From contig NC_092091.1 of NCBI RefSeq assembly GCF_045679555.1, positions 12,363,918 through 12,427,917 of the forward strand: DNA of 64,000 bases, read 5' to 3'. Shown here piece after piece: positions 53,854 through 64,000 of this stretch. Position 1 is the stretch's first letter, and every line of letters starts with the position of its first letter. The notes below the pieces were generated by a model that had not been told where the DNA came from, did not search any database, and saw only the letters and a list, made by a program, of their open reading frames with translations. The DNA comes from Salvelinus alpinus. Taxonomy: Eukaryota; Chordata; Actinopteri; Salmoniformes; Salmonidae. The position numbers were made by a program, and so were the translations under genes.

Positions 53854-54275
53854 ATGTTTACCCTCCTTAACGCGATGACATCAGAACATATCTGGGAGAA
53901 AACAACAAAACAAACAGAAAAAAACACTGGCTTTATTATCCACTCTCCCACAGTCTACACAAAGAATCCCCTTCAGATTGTAGGACTCCTCTCACTCCCA
54001 TAATGTTATGAACCTTTCATTTTGCTTTTTGCAAAACAGAGGGGGGAAAAATGAAAATATTACAGCAACCTCCGTTATGTACATTGACAGCTGAATCCGA
54101 TTCCTTTTTTTTATACATTAAATTAATTTGAAATGAATGGAGAAAGCATCAGTGCTTATTTATTATTTACTATCTATTGTCTTAGAGCACATTTGTACCA
54201 TGTGACCCATTTTCCCTGTCACTCATACCCCCTGTCTCCATGGCAACTGTGACCCGCAGGGATAGACATTAAAGA
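53854..54275 (+). other. calca: Predicted 3' UTR exon of the CGRP form
   Basis: A pyrimidine-rich acceptor (ctctctcttccctttcag|ATG) at 53853 follows the donor at 53111-53112. attaaa at 54118-54123 and 54267-54272 could end the exon. The short frame from 53815 is not needed, because the CGRP stop lies in the previous exon. Confidence 0.45.
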
Positions 54276-55590
54276 TCAGCTTTCCCTTGGCTCCCTCACA
54301 ACTGCTGTCTTGTGCCTTGATGTAAAACACTTTACATGACATGATTGTACAGTATGTTTCAAGATTATAAGAAGATTACGAAGAAGAGAATGAAGATGAA
54401 AAATATTCAAGAGATTAATATTGTAACAATTGTGAATTTCAGCAAGATTAAAATGTATTTTAGATACATTTGGGTTTGGGGTACTTGTGTTGTTCTTCAA
54501 AAGTTTCATGAAATGTTTAGGTGAAGAGAGAACCGTTGTGTTGATAGTATATTACCTTTACATGGGACGAGTGTCTTCAGTTACAGACCATGCAGATTTC
54601 TCCGTAACTCTGGAACACTTTGGTCTAACACTGAAACACGTTGGGAATTCTGCAGCAAAGAAATCTGTTCTAACTTCACTGTAAAATCCCAATGTGCTGT
54701 CATTACTCAAAACTTTTGAAGAAATCCGGGTACTGTTACTAAAAGTGATTTTGTAGTCATTACTCAAACCGGTAGAGTCACTGTGACCCTGTAGGGGTCC
54801 ACATTTGAGTTGCATGAGCTTGACTTTAAAAAAATAATGCCCTCACTAAGCCACGCCTCCAATATAATTTCCCAGTGTACCTTGCTTGCCTTTGAGTGAA
54901 TTGTAGAGTTACCATCCATGACTATATTTGTTAGTGACTGAGATGTGGTTGTTGAATTCATTTGTCCTGTGGCCTAATTATAGTCTTTATGACAATGCCT
55001 ATCTCATAAAGCCTTATTTTGAAGCCTCCCTTTACGAAGATAAAGCAACCAGAAACACATGGTTTGCAGACCACATCAGTTCTGCAAGTAGGGTTACAAA
55101 ATTCCCAGATTTCCTAACATTCCTGGTTGGAGGAATTCCTGCAACCTTCCATCCAGGCTATCTGGAAAACCAACCAGAATTATGCAACCCTAATTGCAAG
55201 TCATATTATGCAGACTTGTGAAGTGCTGTGCAATTCCTATTGGAATCCAACCAATGTTAGGATATCCAATGGCTGGAATTTTTATTTACCATCAACCTGC
55301 ATAGATAATGAGTTAATGAACATTGGCTTAGGAAGAGTGTGAGGAGACTACCTAAACCATTTCAGTAACTGGTGCAATTTTTTTTAAACTAAATGATTGG
55401 ATTAGTTTAGAAAAATGTATGTTATTCATATTTTTGTAGCATAAGATTAATCAGTCACCTTATATACATGCAAAAACACAGATATTAAAAGCAATTCCAC
55501 AAAAAATCTACCTGCAGTAGAGCATGCTTGGTAAAAAGTTAATTTGTTATTATGACTTAATTTAAAATTTTTTAGTTGATGTGACTTCTC
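54276..55590. other. Intergenic stretch with degraded repeats
   Basis: Parts such as aaaattcccagatttcctaa (near 55100) resemble dispersed salmonid repeats. No exon was recognised. Confidence 0.35.
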
Positions 55591-55596
55591 GTTTAG

Positions 55597-55870
55597 TTTT
55601 GGTTCTGGCACCCCAATGGTGGAACAAACTCCCTCACGACGCCAGGTCAGCGGAGTCAATCACCACCTTCCGGAGACACCTGAAACCCCACCTCTTTAAG
55701 GAATACCTAGGATAGGATAAAGTAATCCTCCTAACCCCCCCCCCTCCCCCTTAAATGAGTTAGATGCACTATTGTAAAGTGGTTGTTCCACTGGATATCA
55801 TAAGGTGAATGCACCAATTTGTAAGTCGCTCTGGATAAGAGCGTCTGCTAAATGACTTAAATGTAAATGT
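55597..55870 (+). mobile_element. L2-like LINE 3' end
   Basis: This encodes the C-terminal tail of the reverse transcriptase (APQWWNKLPHDARSAESITT, HLKPHLFKEYLG) and the 3' tail ctctggataagagcgtctgc, ending in repeats of taaatg. It is the same 3' end as the minus-strand copy at 60250-61558. Only about 270 bp were inserted, which is typical of 5' truncation. Confidence 0.85.
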
Positions 55871-56212
55871 AAATGTAGTTTTGAGTCAGTACCACATAAA
55901 TATTTGAAGTAATATTGACTTTGAGTTGACTTTGAGTTGAACTTACTAGAAACATTTGAGTAAAAAATGCCTTGGAGTTTAGTGCACTCCAAACCTTTCA
56001 CACTGTTCTAAACATACACAGCTTATTCATCTGGTTCGGTGACACAAAAATGTCAGATTGTGACATCCATTTCCATACAAAAGACAAACCTTTCATAGTA
56101 AATCACAAAAATGGAAACAGATATTGTCCTATTGTCCTCAAACTAGCCTATTCCAGCTCAACATGAATTCTCTTAGGAGGAGAGAATTCAGGCATACTTT
56201 GTCCCAGTCACT

Positions 56213-56728
56213 TTTCTACCAAAATAAAGGAAACACCAAGATAAAGTGTCTCAATAGGGCATTGGGCCACTATGAGCCAGAACAGCTTCAATGCACCTTG
56301 GCATAGATTATACTGTCAGGAACTCTATTGGAGGAATGAAATGCCATTCTTTCATGAGACAATACATCATTTGGTGTTTTGTTGATGGCAATCGAGTTGA
56401 ACTCTGTTGACTACCACAGCATATAGTTTTCAAGCTCATCAAACCATTTAGTGACCACACTTGCCTTGTGGATGGGGGCATTTCCATCCTATGGGGGCAT
56501 AGCTATGGTAGCCAAAATAATGGACTGCCCAGGATTTTTGTACATGACCCTAAGCATGATGGGACGTTAATTGCTTAATTAACTCAGTAACCACACTTGT
56601 GTGAAAGCACCTGCTTTCAATATACTTTGTATCCCTCATTTACTCAACTGGTTCCATTATTTTGGCCAGTTACCTGTATGTTAATAACTAGGTTGAAGAA
56701 AACAAACACATTAATATGAGTTTGAATA
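56213..56728 (-). mobile_element. Tc1-like element fragment
   Basis: The left border accaaaataaaggaaacacc and the right part attattttggccagttacct are inverted end pieces of one family. Between them are decayed transposase words (gtgcaccttggcatagatt, catcatttggtgttttgttg) on the minus strand. Most of the coding region is deleted. Confidence 0.65.
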
Positions 56729-57186
56729 GGGCCTCCCGGGTGGCGCAGTGGTCTAAGGCACTGCATCGCAGTGTAGCTGTGCCACCAGAGATTCTGGGTT
56801 TGAGCCCAGGCTCTGTCGCAGCTGGCCGCGACCGGGAGGCCCATGGGGCGGCGCACAATTGGCCCAGCGTCGTTAGGGAGGGTTTGGCCGTCAGGGATAT
56901 CCTTGTCTCACCGTGCACTAGCGACTCCTGTGGTGGGCCGGGCGCAGTGCACGCTGACCAGGTCTCCAGGTGTATGGTTTCCTCTGACACATTGGTGTGG
57001 CTGGCTTCCGGGTTGGATGTGCATTGTGTCAAGAAGCAGTGCGGCTAGGTTGGGTTGTGTTTTGGAGGACGCATGTCTCTCGACCTTCGCCTCTCCTGAG
57101 TCCGTACGGGGGTTGCAGCGATGAGACAAGACTGTAACTACTACCAATTGGGGAGAAAAAAGGGGTAATAATAAATAAAAAAAATT
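56729..57186 (+). mobile_element. Full-length tRNA-derived SINE with 10-bp TSD
   Basis: The A box tggcgcagtgg (56741-56751) and B box ggtttgagccc (56797-56807) are followed by the body ggcccatggggcggcgcaca and an A-rich end. The identical direct repeat agtttgaata flanks it (56719-56728 and 57187-57196), the mark of LINE-driven insertion. Confidence 0.93.
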
Positions 57187-57196
57187 AGTTTGAATA

Positions 57197-57860
57197 ACAT
57201 TAAACAATGAAATAGAAATAGACAATATGAATACATTTCTCAATATAACAGCAAAACCTAGCAAGTGTTCACTTGTTCTTGCTCAGGCTTTGAAAGCTTT
57301 GTCATTCATCATCTCAATCAGACAATTGAAGTGTAAATATTATGATAAGATTGTTTTAGCTTGAGAGGCACACGCCTTCTCCAACCAACAAATGTGTGAC
57401 CAGTTGTTTCTCCAAGCCAATGAAGGCTTGTTGGGATTGTATTTTATTTCCATATTATGGTATCTATTTTTGCATACACCCACCTCATTATTGTGGAAAA
57501 CTCAATTATAATTTTCCTATAAAAAATACAATTACGACAGTCGTGATGGAAACAGGTAGTTTCGATACAATTTTATAAATATTAACAGATAATTTGACAT
57601 GGTTGGGTCTTTTTGTGTCGCTAAACTTAATCATGCGAGAAATGGTGGTGGAAACGCCTTTATGAGAAAATATTGAGAGAATAAGCATCATATTTATGTA
57701 AACTTGGATTCACTCGATGATATGGTGTGTGGTCCTCCCACTACGACTCGGTAAACCATGCAGTTTATTTGGCTACAGATGAAATACGTTATGATGAACT
57801 TCACAGGGTGGGGAAAGTGCACAGTGGTCTTGATGCTCCTTTCCAATAAATATTGCGGGT
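57197..57860. other. Intergenic stretch, no gene recognised
   Basis: AT-rich with short unrelated frames only. Confidence 0.4.
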
Positions 57861-57863
57861 CTT

Positions 57864-59473
57864 ATTCGGAAAGTATTCAGACCCCTTGACTTTTTCCACA
57901 TTTTGTTACGTTACAGCATTATTCTAAAATTGATTCAATTGTTTTTTCCCCTAATCAATCTACACACTATATCCCATAATGACAAAGCAAAAACAGATTT
58001 TTAGACAGTTTTGCTAATTTATAAAAAATAAAAAATAAACTGTAATATCACATTTACTTAAGTATTCAGACCCTTTACTCAGTACTTTGTTGAAGCACCT
58101 TTGGCAGCGATTACAGCTTTGAGTCTTCTTGGGTATGACGCTACAATCTTAGAACACCTGTATTTGTGGATTTTCTCCCATTCTTCTCTGCAGATCCTCT
58201 CAAGCTCTGTCAGGTTAGATGGGGAGGATCATTGCAGAGCTATTTTCAGGTCTCTCCAGAGATGTTAGATTGGGTTTAAGTTCTGGCTCTAGCTGGGCCA
58301 CTCAAGGACATTCAGAGACTTATCCCGAAGCCACTCCTGCGTTGTCTTGGCTGTGTGCTTAGGGTAGTTGTCCTGTTGGAAGGTGAACCTTCGCCCCAGT
58401 CTGAGGTCCTTAGCACTCTGGAGCAGGTTTTCATCAAGGATCACTCTGTACTGTGCTCCGTTCATCTTTCCCTCGATCCTGACTAGTCCCCCAGGCCCTG
58501 AAAAACATCCCCACTGCATGATGCTGCCACCACCATGCTTTGCCATATGGATGGAGCCAGGCTTCCTCCAGACGTGACGCTTGGCATTCAGGTCAAAGAG
58601 TTCAATCTTGGTTTCATCAGACCAGAGAATCTTGTTTCTCATGGTCTGAGAGTCCTTTAGGTGCTTTTTGGCAAACTCTAAGCGGGCTGTCATGTGCCTT
58701 TTCCTGAAGAGTGGCTTCCGTCTGGCCACTCTACCATGAAGGCCTGATTGGTGGTGCTGCAGAGATGGTTGTCCTTCTGGAAGGTTCTCCCATCTCCACA
58801 GAGGAACTCTGGAGCTTTGCCAGAGTGACCATCGGGTTCTTGGTCACCTCCTGACCAAGTCCCTTCTACCCCGATTGCTCAGTTTGGCCATGCGTCCAGC
58901 TCTATGAAGAGTCTTGGTGGTTCCAAACATCTTAAATTTAAAAATGATGGAGACCACTGTGTTCTTGGGGACCTTCAATGCTGCAGAAATTGTTTGGTAC
59001 CCTTCCCCAGATCTGCGCCTTAACACAATCCTGTCTCGGAGCACTTCGGACAATTCCTTCGACCTCATTGCCTGTTTTTTTCCCCTCGGACATGCACTGT
59101 CATTTGTGGGACCTTATATAGACAGGTGTATGCCTTTTCATATCATGTCCAATCAATTTAATTTACCATAAGTGGACTCCAATCAAGTTGTAGAAACAAC
59201 AAAAAAAGAATCAATGGAAACAGGATGAACCTGAGCTCAATTGAGTCTCATAGCAAAGGGTCTGAACACTTATGTAAATAAGGTATTTCAGTTTATTTTA
59301 ATTTTTATAAATAAGCAACATTTTCTAAAAACCTGTTACCACTTCGTCATTATGGGGTATTGTGTGTAGAATGATTAAATTGCTTTTTCCCCAATTCAGT
59401 TTTAGAATAAGACACCAACGTAACAAAATGTGGAAAAAGGAAAGGGGTCTAAGTACTTTCCAAATGCACTGTA
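57864..59473 (-). mobile_element. Tc1-like transposon, ~1.6 kb, inverted orientation
   Basis: The left border ggaaagtattcagacccctt and the right border (reverse complement) ggaaagtacttagacccctt are inverted terminal repeats. The right end continues to tacagtgcattt, while the outermost left bases are missing or mutated. The transposase relic is on the minus strand. Confidence 0.88.
58289..59090 (-). pseudogene. Tc1-like transposase, frameshifted
   Basis: The N-terminal part has helix-turn-helix signatures (KELSEVLRDRIVLRRRSGEG, GYQTISAALKVPKNTVVSI). It is separated by frame changes near 58740-58850 from the catalytic part, [15 protein letters not shown] (first D) and FQQDNYPKHTAKTTQEWL (second D). 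The final ESPDLNPIE motif was lost near 58280, where the frame ends at LNVLEWPS. Inactive. Its subfamily differs from 40677-42275. Confidence 0.9.
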
Positions 59474-59694
59474 GAAGGGAGAGTTTGAGGGAAGCTGAAG
59501 GGTGGGACTAAAAAATATAAAAAATAAACAAGATAACTAATGTAAAATATACTTTGTCCGTAAAATGTATATAGTATGTATAAGCTGGAAGTAGAAACTT
59601 AAGTGTTGTTGTCCATTAGTTTACTCCAATTAGGAGAGGGGTGGTAGGGTTAGGGGGAAATAATGAAGGAAAATATATATTTTTAAAGTATATA
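59474..59694. other. AT-rich gap between two Tc1 elements
   Basis: Short sequence with tataaaaaa-like runs; nothing recognised. Confidence 0.4.
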
Positions 59695-60249
59695 TACAAT
59701 ATATACAATACCGTTCAAAAGAAATGTCCTTGTTTTTGAAAGAAAAGCATATTTTTGGTCCATTCAAATAATATCAAATTGATCAGAAATACAGTGTAGA
59801 CATTGTTAATGTTGTAAATGACTATTGTAGCTGGAAACGGCAGATTTATTTATGGAATATCTACATAGGCGTACAGAGGCACATTATCAGCAACCGTCAC
59901 TCCTGTGTTCCAATGGCACGTTGTGTTAGCTAATCCAAGTTTATAATTTTAAAAGGCTAATTGATCATTAGAAAACCCTTTTGCAATTATGTTAGCACAG
60001 CTTAAAACTGTTGTCCTTATTAAAGAAGCAATACAACTGGCCTTCTTTAGACTAGTTGAGTATCTGGAGCATCAGCATTTGTGGGTTCAATTTACTGGCT
60101 CAAAATGGCCAGAAACAAAGACCTTTCTTCTGAAACTCATCAGTCTGTTCTTGTTCTGAGAAATGAAGGCTATTCCATGCGAGAAATTGCCAAGAAACTG
60201 AAGATCTCGTACAACGCTGTGTGCTACTCCCTTCACAGAACAGACTAGC

Positions 60250-61558
60250 TCTAACCATTTTTACATTTTTACATTTAAGTCATTTAGCAGACGCTCTTAT
60301 CCAGAGCGACTTACAAGTTGGTGCATTCACCTTATGATGTCCAGTGGAACAACCACTTTACAATAGTGCATCTAACTCTAAGGGGGGGGGGTTAGAAGGA
60401 TTACTTTATCCTATCCTAGGTATTCCTTAAAGAGGTGGGGTTTCAGGTGTCTCCGGAAGGTGGTGATTGATTCCGCTGACCTGGCGTCGTGGGGGAGTTT
60501 GTTCCACCATTGGGGTGCCAGAGCAGCGAACAGTTTTGACTGGGCTGAGCGGGAGCTGTACTTCCTCAGAGGTAGGGAGGCGAGCAGGCCAGAGGTGGAT
60601 GAACGCAGTGCCCTTGTTTGGGTGTAGGGCCTGATCAGAGCCTGAAGGTACGGAGGTGCCGTTCCCCTCACAGCTCCGTAGGCAAGCACCATGGTCTTGT
60701 AGCGGATGCGAGCTTCAACTGGAAGCCAGTGGAGAGAGCGGAGGAGCGGGGTGACGTGAGGAACTTGGGAAGGTTGAACACCAGACGGGCTGCGGCGTTC
60801 TGGATGAGTTGTAGGGGTTTAATCGCACAGGCAGGGAGCCCAGCCAACAGCGAGTTGCAGTAATCCAGACGGGAGATGACAAGTGCCTGGATTAGGACCT
60901 GCGCCGCTTTCTGTGTGAGGCAGGGTCGTACTCTGCGAATGTTGTAGAGCATGAACCTACAGGAACGGGTCACCGCCTTGATGTTGGTTGAGAACGACAG
61001 GGTGTTGTCCAGGATCACGCCAAGGTTCTTAGCGCTCTGGGAGGAGGACACAATGGAGTTGTCAAGCGTGATGGCAAGATCATGGAACGGGCAGTCCTTC
61101 CCCGGGAGGAAGAGCAGCTCCGTCTTGCCGAGGTTCAGCTTGAGGTGGTGATCCGTCATCCACACTGATATGTCTGCCAGACATGCAGAGATGCGATTCG
61201 CCACCTGATTATCAGAAGGGGGAAAGGAGAAGATTAATTGTGTGTCGTCTGCATAGCAATGATAGGAGAGACCATGTGAGGATATGACAGAGCCAAGTGA
61301 CTTGGTGTATAGCGAGAATAGGAGAGGGCCTAGAACAGAGCCCTGGGGGACACCAGTGGTGAGAGCACGTGGTGCGGAGACAGATTCTCGCCACGCCACC
61401 TGGTAGGAGCGACCTGTCAGGTAGGACGCAATCCAAGCGTGGGCCACGCCAGAGATGCCCAACTCGGAGACGGTGGAGAGGAGGATCTGATGGTTCACAG
61501 TATCAAAGGCAGCCGATAGGTCTAGAAGGATGAGAGCAGAGGAGAGAGAGTTAGCTTT
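60250..61558 (-). mobile_element. L2-like LINE, 5'-truncated, reverse-transcriptase part
   Basis: The minus-strand frame gives ALILLDLSAAFDTVNHQILL, TGVPQGSVLGPLLFSLYTKS and YHCYADDTQLIFSF (catalytic DD near 61255), then LNLGKTELLFLPG. A frame change near 60700 leads to the tail RSAESITTFRRHLKPHLFKEYLG. The 3' end, ctctggataagagcgtctgc followed by taaatg repeats, faces 60270. CR1/L2 clade by motif. The 5' half is absent. It inserted into a Tc1 transposase gene. Confidence 0.9.
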
Positions 61559-61762
61559 AGCAGTGCGGAACCAAAATAGAAAGAGGAGTGGGAGGCCCCG
61601 GTGTACAACTGAGCAAGAGGACAAGTACATTAGAGTGTTTAGTTTGAGAAACAGACGCCTCACAAGTCCTCAACTGGCAGCTTCATTAAATAGTACCCGC
61701 AAAACACCAGTCTCAATGTCAACAGTGAAGAGGTGACTCCGGGATGCTGGCCTTCTAGGCAG

Positions 61763-61873
61763 AGTTGCAAAGAAAAAGCCACATCTCTGTCCATTGTCTG
61801 TGTTCTTTTGCCCATCTTAATCGTTTCTTTTTATTGGCCAGTCTTAGATTTGCCTTTTTCTTTGCAACTCTAA
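61763..61873. repeat. Inverted duplication within the Tc1 relic
   Basis: gagttgcaaagaaaaagcc (near 61763-61781) reappears inverted as gcctttttctttgcaactc (near 61853-61871). The bases between, tctgtgttcttttgcccatc and following, read as the reverse complement of the transposase region that should come next. A fold-back or inversion breakpoint lies near 61785. Confidence 0.7.
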
Positions 61874-61956
61874 TTCCCCAAATCCAGATATCCAAAGCTG
61901 ATACAGACATACCCAAGACCACTCAAAGCTGTAATCGATGCCAAAGGTGTTTCTAC

Positions 61957-62875
61957 AAATCAAATCAAATAACATTTTATTGGTCACATACACATGGTTA
62001 GCAGATGTTATTTGGGAGTGTAGCGAAATCCTTGTGCTTCTAGTTCCGACAGTGCAGTAATCTAACAATTCCACAACTACCTAATACACACAAATCTAAG
62101 TAAAGGAATGGAATAAGAATATATACATATAAATATATGGATGAGCAATGACAGAGCGGCATAGGCAAGATGCAATAGATGGTATAAAATGCAGTATATA
62201 CATGAGGTGAGTAATGCAAGATATGTAAACATTATTAAAGTGGCATTATTAAAGTGACTAGTGATCCATTTATTAAAGTGGCCAATGATTTCAAGTCTGT
62301 ATGTAGGCAGCAGCCTCTCTGTGTTAGTGATGGCTGTTTAACAGTCTGATGGCCTTGAGATAGAAGCTGTTTTTCAGTCTCTCAGTCCCAGCTTTGATAC
62401 AACTGTACTGACCTTGCCTTCTGGATAGTAGTGGGGTGAACAGGCAGTGGCTCGGGTGGTTGTTGTCCTTAATTATCTTTTTGGCCTTTCTGTGACATCG
62501 GGTGCTGTAGGTGTCCTGGAGGGCAGGTAGTTTGCCTCCGGTGATGCATTGTGCAGACCGCACCACCCTCTGGAGAGCCTTGCGGTTGTGGGCGGAGCAG
62601 TTGCCATACTAGGTGGTGATACAGCCCGACAGGATGCTCTCAATTGTGCATCTGTAAAAGTTTGTGAGGGTTTTAGGTGCCAAGCCGAATTTCTTCAGCC
62701 TCCTGAGGTTGAAGAGACACTGTTGTGCCTTCTTCACCACACTATCTATGTGGTTGGACCATTTCAGATCGCTGGTGATGTGTACGCTGAGGAACTTGAA
62801 GCTTTTCACCTTCTCCACTGTGGTCCTGTCGATGTAGATAGGGGCGTGCTCTCTCTACTGTTTCCTGAAGTCACC
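61957..62875 (-). mobile_element. Rex1-like LINE, C-terminal part
   Basis: The minus-strand product has MEKVKSFKFLSVHITSDLKW, KKAQQCLFNLRRLKKFGLAP, NFYRCTIESILSGCIT and then KLPALQDTYSTRCHRKAKKI. These are the post-catalytic region of Rex1-type reverse transcriptases. A stop replaces a tryptophan codon near 62611. The 3' end is an (aaatc)n-like tail at about 61957-61972. It is 5'-truncated. Confidence 0.85.
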
Positions 62876-62879
62876 TCCT

Positions 62880-63108
62880 TCGTTAAAAAGTATTGACTCA
62901 GTGGTGTGAATACTTATGTAAATTAGATATTTCTGTATTTCATTTTCAATGAATTTGCTAACATTTCTAAATACCTTCTAAACACTTTTCCCTTTGTCAT
63001 TGTATTTAGATGGGTGAGAATTGTTTTCAATTTAATCCATTTTGAATTCAGGCTGTAATAACAAAATGTGGAATAAGTCAACGGGTATGAATACTTTCTG
63101 AAGGCACT
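62880..63108. mobile_element. Tc1-like element right end
   Basis: taagtcaacgggtatgaata ctttctgaaggcact matches the right terminus of 36877-37973. The left portion appears replaced by the Rex1-like insertion next to it. Confidence 0.7.
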
Positions 63109-63211
63109 TAGGTTCCAGGCAAAGGTGCTTTGGCAGTGAAAACTACATATGTTTTAGAAGTCTAATGTCACTGAAACGTGTGCGATCGATGCTACAAACA
63201 ATATGTGCCCT

Positions 63212-63352
63212 TGGGCCCGTATTCATAATGCATCTACAGAGTAGGAGTACTGATCTAGGATCAGGTCCACCCCCAGTCCATTCATTATAATCTAAAAGGC
63301 TAAACTGATCCTAGATCAGAACTCCAACTCTGAGAGGCTTTATTATGAATAT
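63212..63352. mobile_element. Palindromic MITE ('gatctaggatcag' family)
   Basis: cccgtattcataatgcatct, gtactgatctaggatcagg and the inverted gatcctagatcagaactcc, ttattatgaatatgtgcc pair as arms around a 40-base centre. Related pieces occur at 2737-2815 and 37975-38025. Confidence 0.8.
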
Positions 63353-64000
63353 GTGCCTTTGTGTTTTTAAGTTCCTCTATGCTTTTTATCAGCACAGAGA
63401 CTAGACAGAACTGTGGATCTGTACTCCATTCCCCTCCGGCAGTATAGAGGCCTCATCTGTCATTTGGTTCTTTTTACAGCCTTTTCCGCTGTCCTCGTGC
63501 TTTCTCAGTCTCTCTGTCTGGGCTGGAAGCAGCTCCGGAGTTGTCGGGACGTGCTGGAATCAGCATGGAAATGACAAAAATATTCCATATTTTGATAACT
63601 GAAGTTGAGTGCTGGATTGGGGAGAGTTGTACATCTTTCTCGATAATCGATCCTCTTCGCCAATGAGGAAAAAACAGACCTAATAGTGAACATCTGTATT
63701 TCATTGGGTCATTTCAGTTGGAAGATGGTTCATAAGACCTAGCAGCAAACTCCAATTTCCAGATAGAAGGATTTACCCTCGCTCCAGTTCCCAGAAATTT
63801 ACACCACAGCCCAACTCTTGGTTAAAAAACGATGACATCAGTCAGTTAAACAGCCAGTATAAGTGAGGATTATCTTCACACCTTGCAATGTTAGTCTCTC
63901 TTCCACATACAGCGACTACAAACACTTTCCTGTTGGTTATGTCAGGAAATAAGGTCAAATTTAAGAGGAAATTAGCATGTTTGCCGTCAGATTATCTGAA
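63353..64000. other. Right-edge intergenic stretch
   Basis: No exon, RNA gene or repeat was recognised. The overlapping minus-strand frames at 63474-63704 have no family resemblance. Confidence 0.4.

Larger units (their letters stand above)
59700..61955 (+). pseudogene. Tc1-like transposon split by an L2-like LINE
   Basis: The element begins caataccgttcaaaagaaat (near 59706) and encodes MARNKDLSSETHQSVLVLRN, then SMREIAKKLKISYNAVCYSL up to 60246. After the LINE it resumes at about 61559 with SNQNRKRSGRPRCTTEQED and STRKTPVSMSTVKRRLRDAG, ending in VAKKKPHL. These are the two helix-turn-helix DNA-binding halves of a transposase. The catalytic domain is missing; the sequence turns back on itself at about 61790 (see the inverted repeat). 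Confidence 0.85.

Noticed and set aside
53815-54003. Short plus-strand frame after CGRP
   Set aside because: It spans an intron-exon junction and lies in the predicted non-coding last exon of calca.
56688-57264. Frames of 93-118 codons within the SINE
   Set aside because: They cross a tRNA-derived SINE with defined target duplications; not protein-coding.

Overview
The window looks like nuclear DNA of a salmonid fish. Genes are split by GT-AG introns, intergenic DNA is long, and the spaces are filled with fish-type mobile DNA: several Tc1-like transposons, a 5'-truncated L1-type LINE, L2-like and Rex1-like LINE ends, tRNA-derived SINEs, hAT-like non-autonomous elements, many small palindromic elements and long (CA)n tracts. 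The species cannot be fixed from the sequence alone. All gene names come from recognising translated exons, not from a database search.

Four conserved vertebrate genes can be reconstructed exon by exon with frame-consistent splice sites. lmo1 (4780-8427, plus) encodes a 155-residue LIM-only transcription cofactor in four exons. ric3 (17983-26101, plus) encodes a 333-residue endoplasmic-reticulum chaperone for nicotinic acetylcholine receptors in six exons; its last intron holds a decayed L1 element. psma1 (27689-30277, minus) encodes the 266-residue proteasome subunit alpha-type 1 in ten exons and converges on ric3. A calca-type gene (49893-53091, plus) makes procalcitonin or pro-CGRP by alternative use of a calcitonin exon and a CGRP exon; a CRE and a TATA box sit upstream. 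lmo1 next to ric3, and psma1 near calca, resemble human 11p15 gene order.

Layout: 1-4230 repeats and minisatellites; 4230-10095 lmo1 with 5' and 3' untranslated regions; 10.1-17.9 kb nested repeats, an intron-bearing DDE transposase relic, a perfect 12 x 18-bp minisatellite and a 1.17-kb hAT-like element; 17.9-26.6 kb ric3; 27.4-30.3 kb psma1; 30.3-48.6 kb a gene-poor interval with a complete 1.6-kb Tc1 element and many MITE-like repeats; 48.6-54.3 kb calca; 54.3-64 kb a graveyard of Tc1, SINE and LINE copies, several inserted in one another.

No wholly new system is evident. The best leads are the shortened ric3 protein, a hairpin-forming 62-bp inverted repeat between ric3 and psma1, datable nested insertions (one hAT MITE can be removed from the L1 to restore its reading frame exactly), the intron-containing transposase, and a calcitonin with an eel/chicken-like C-terminus.
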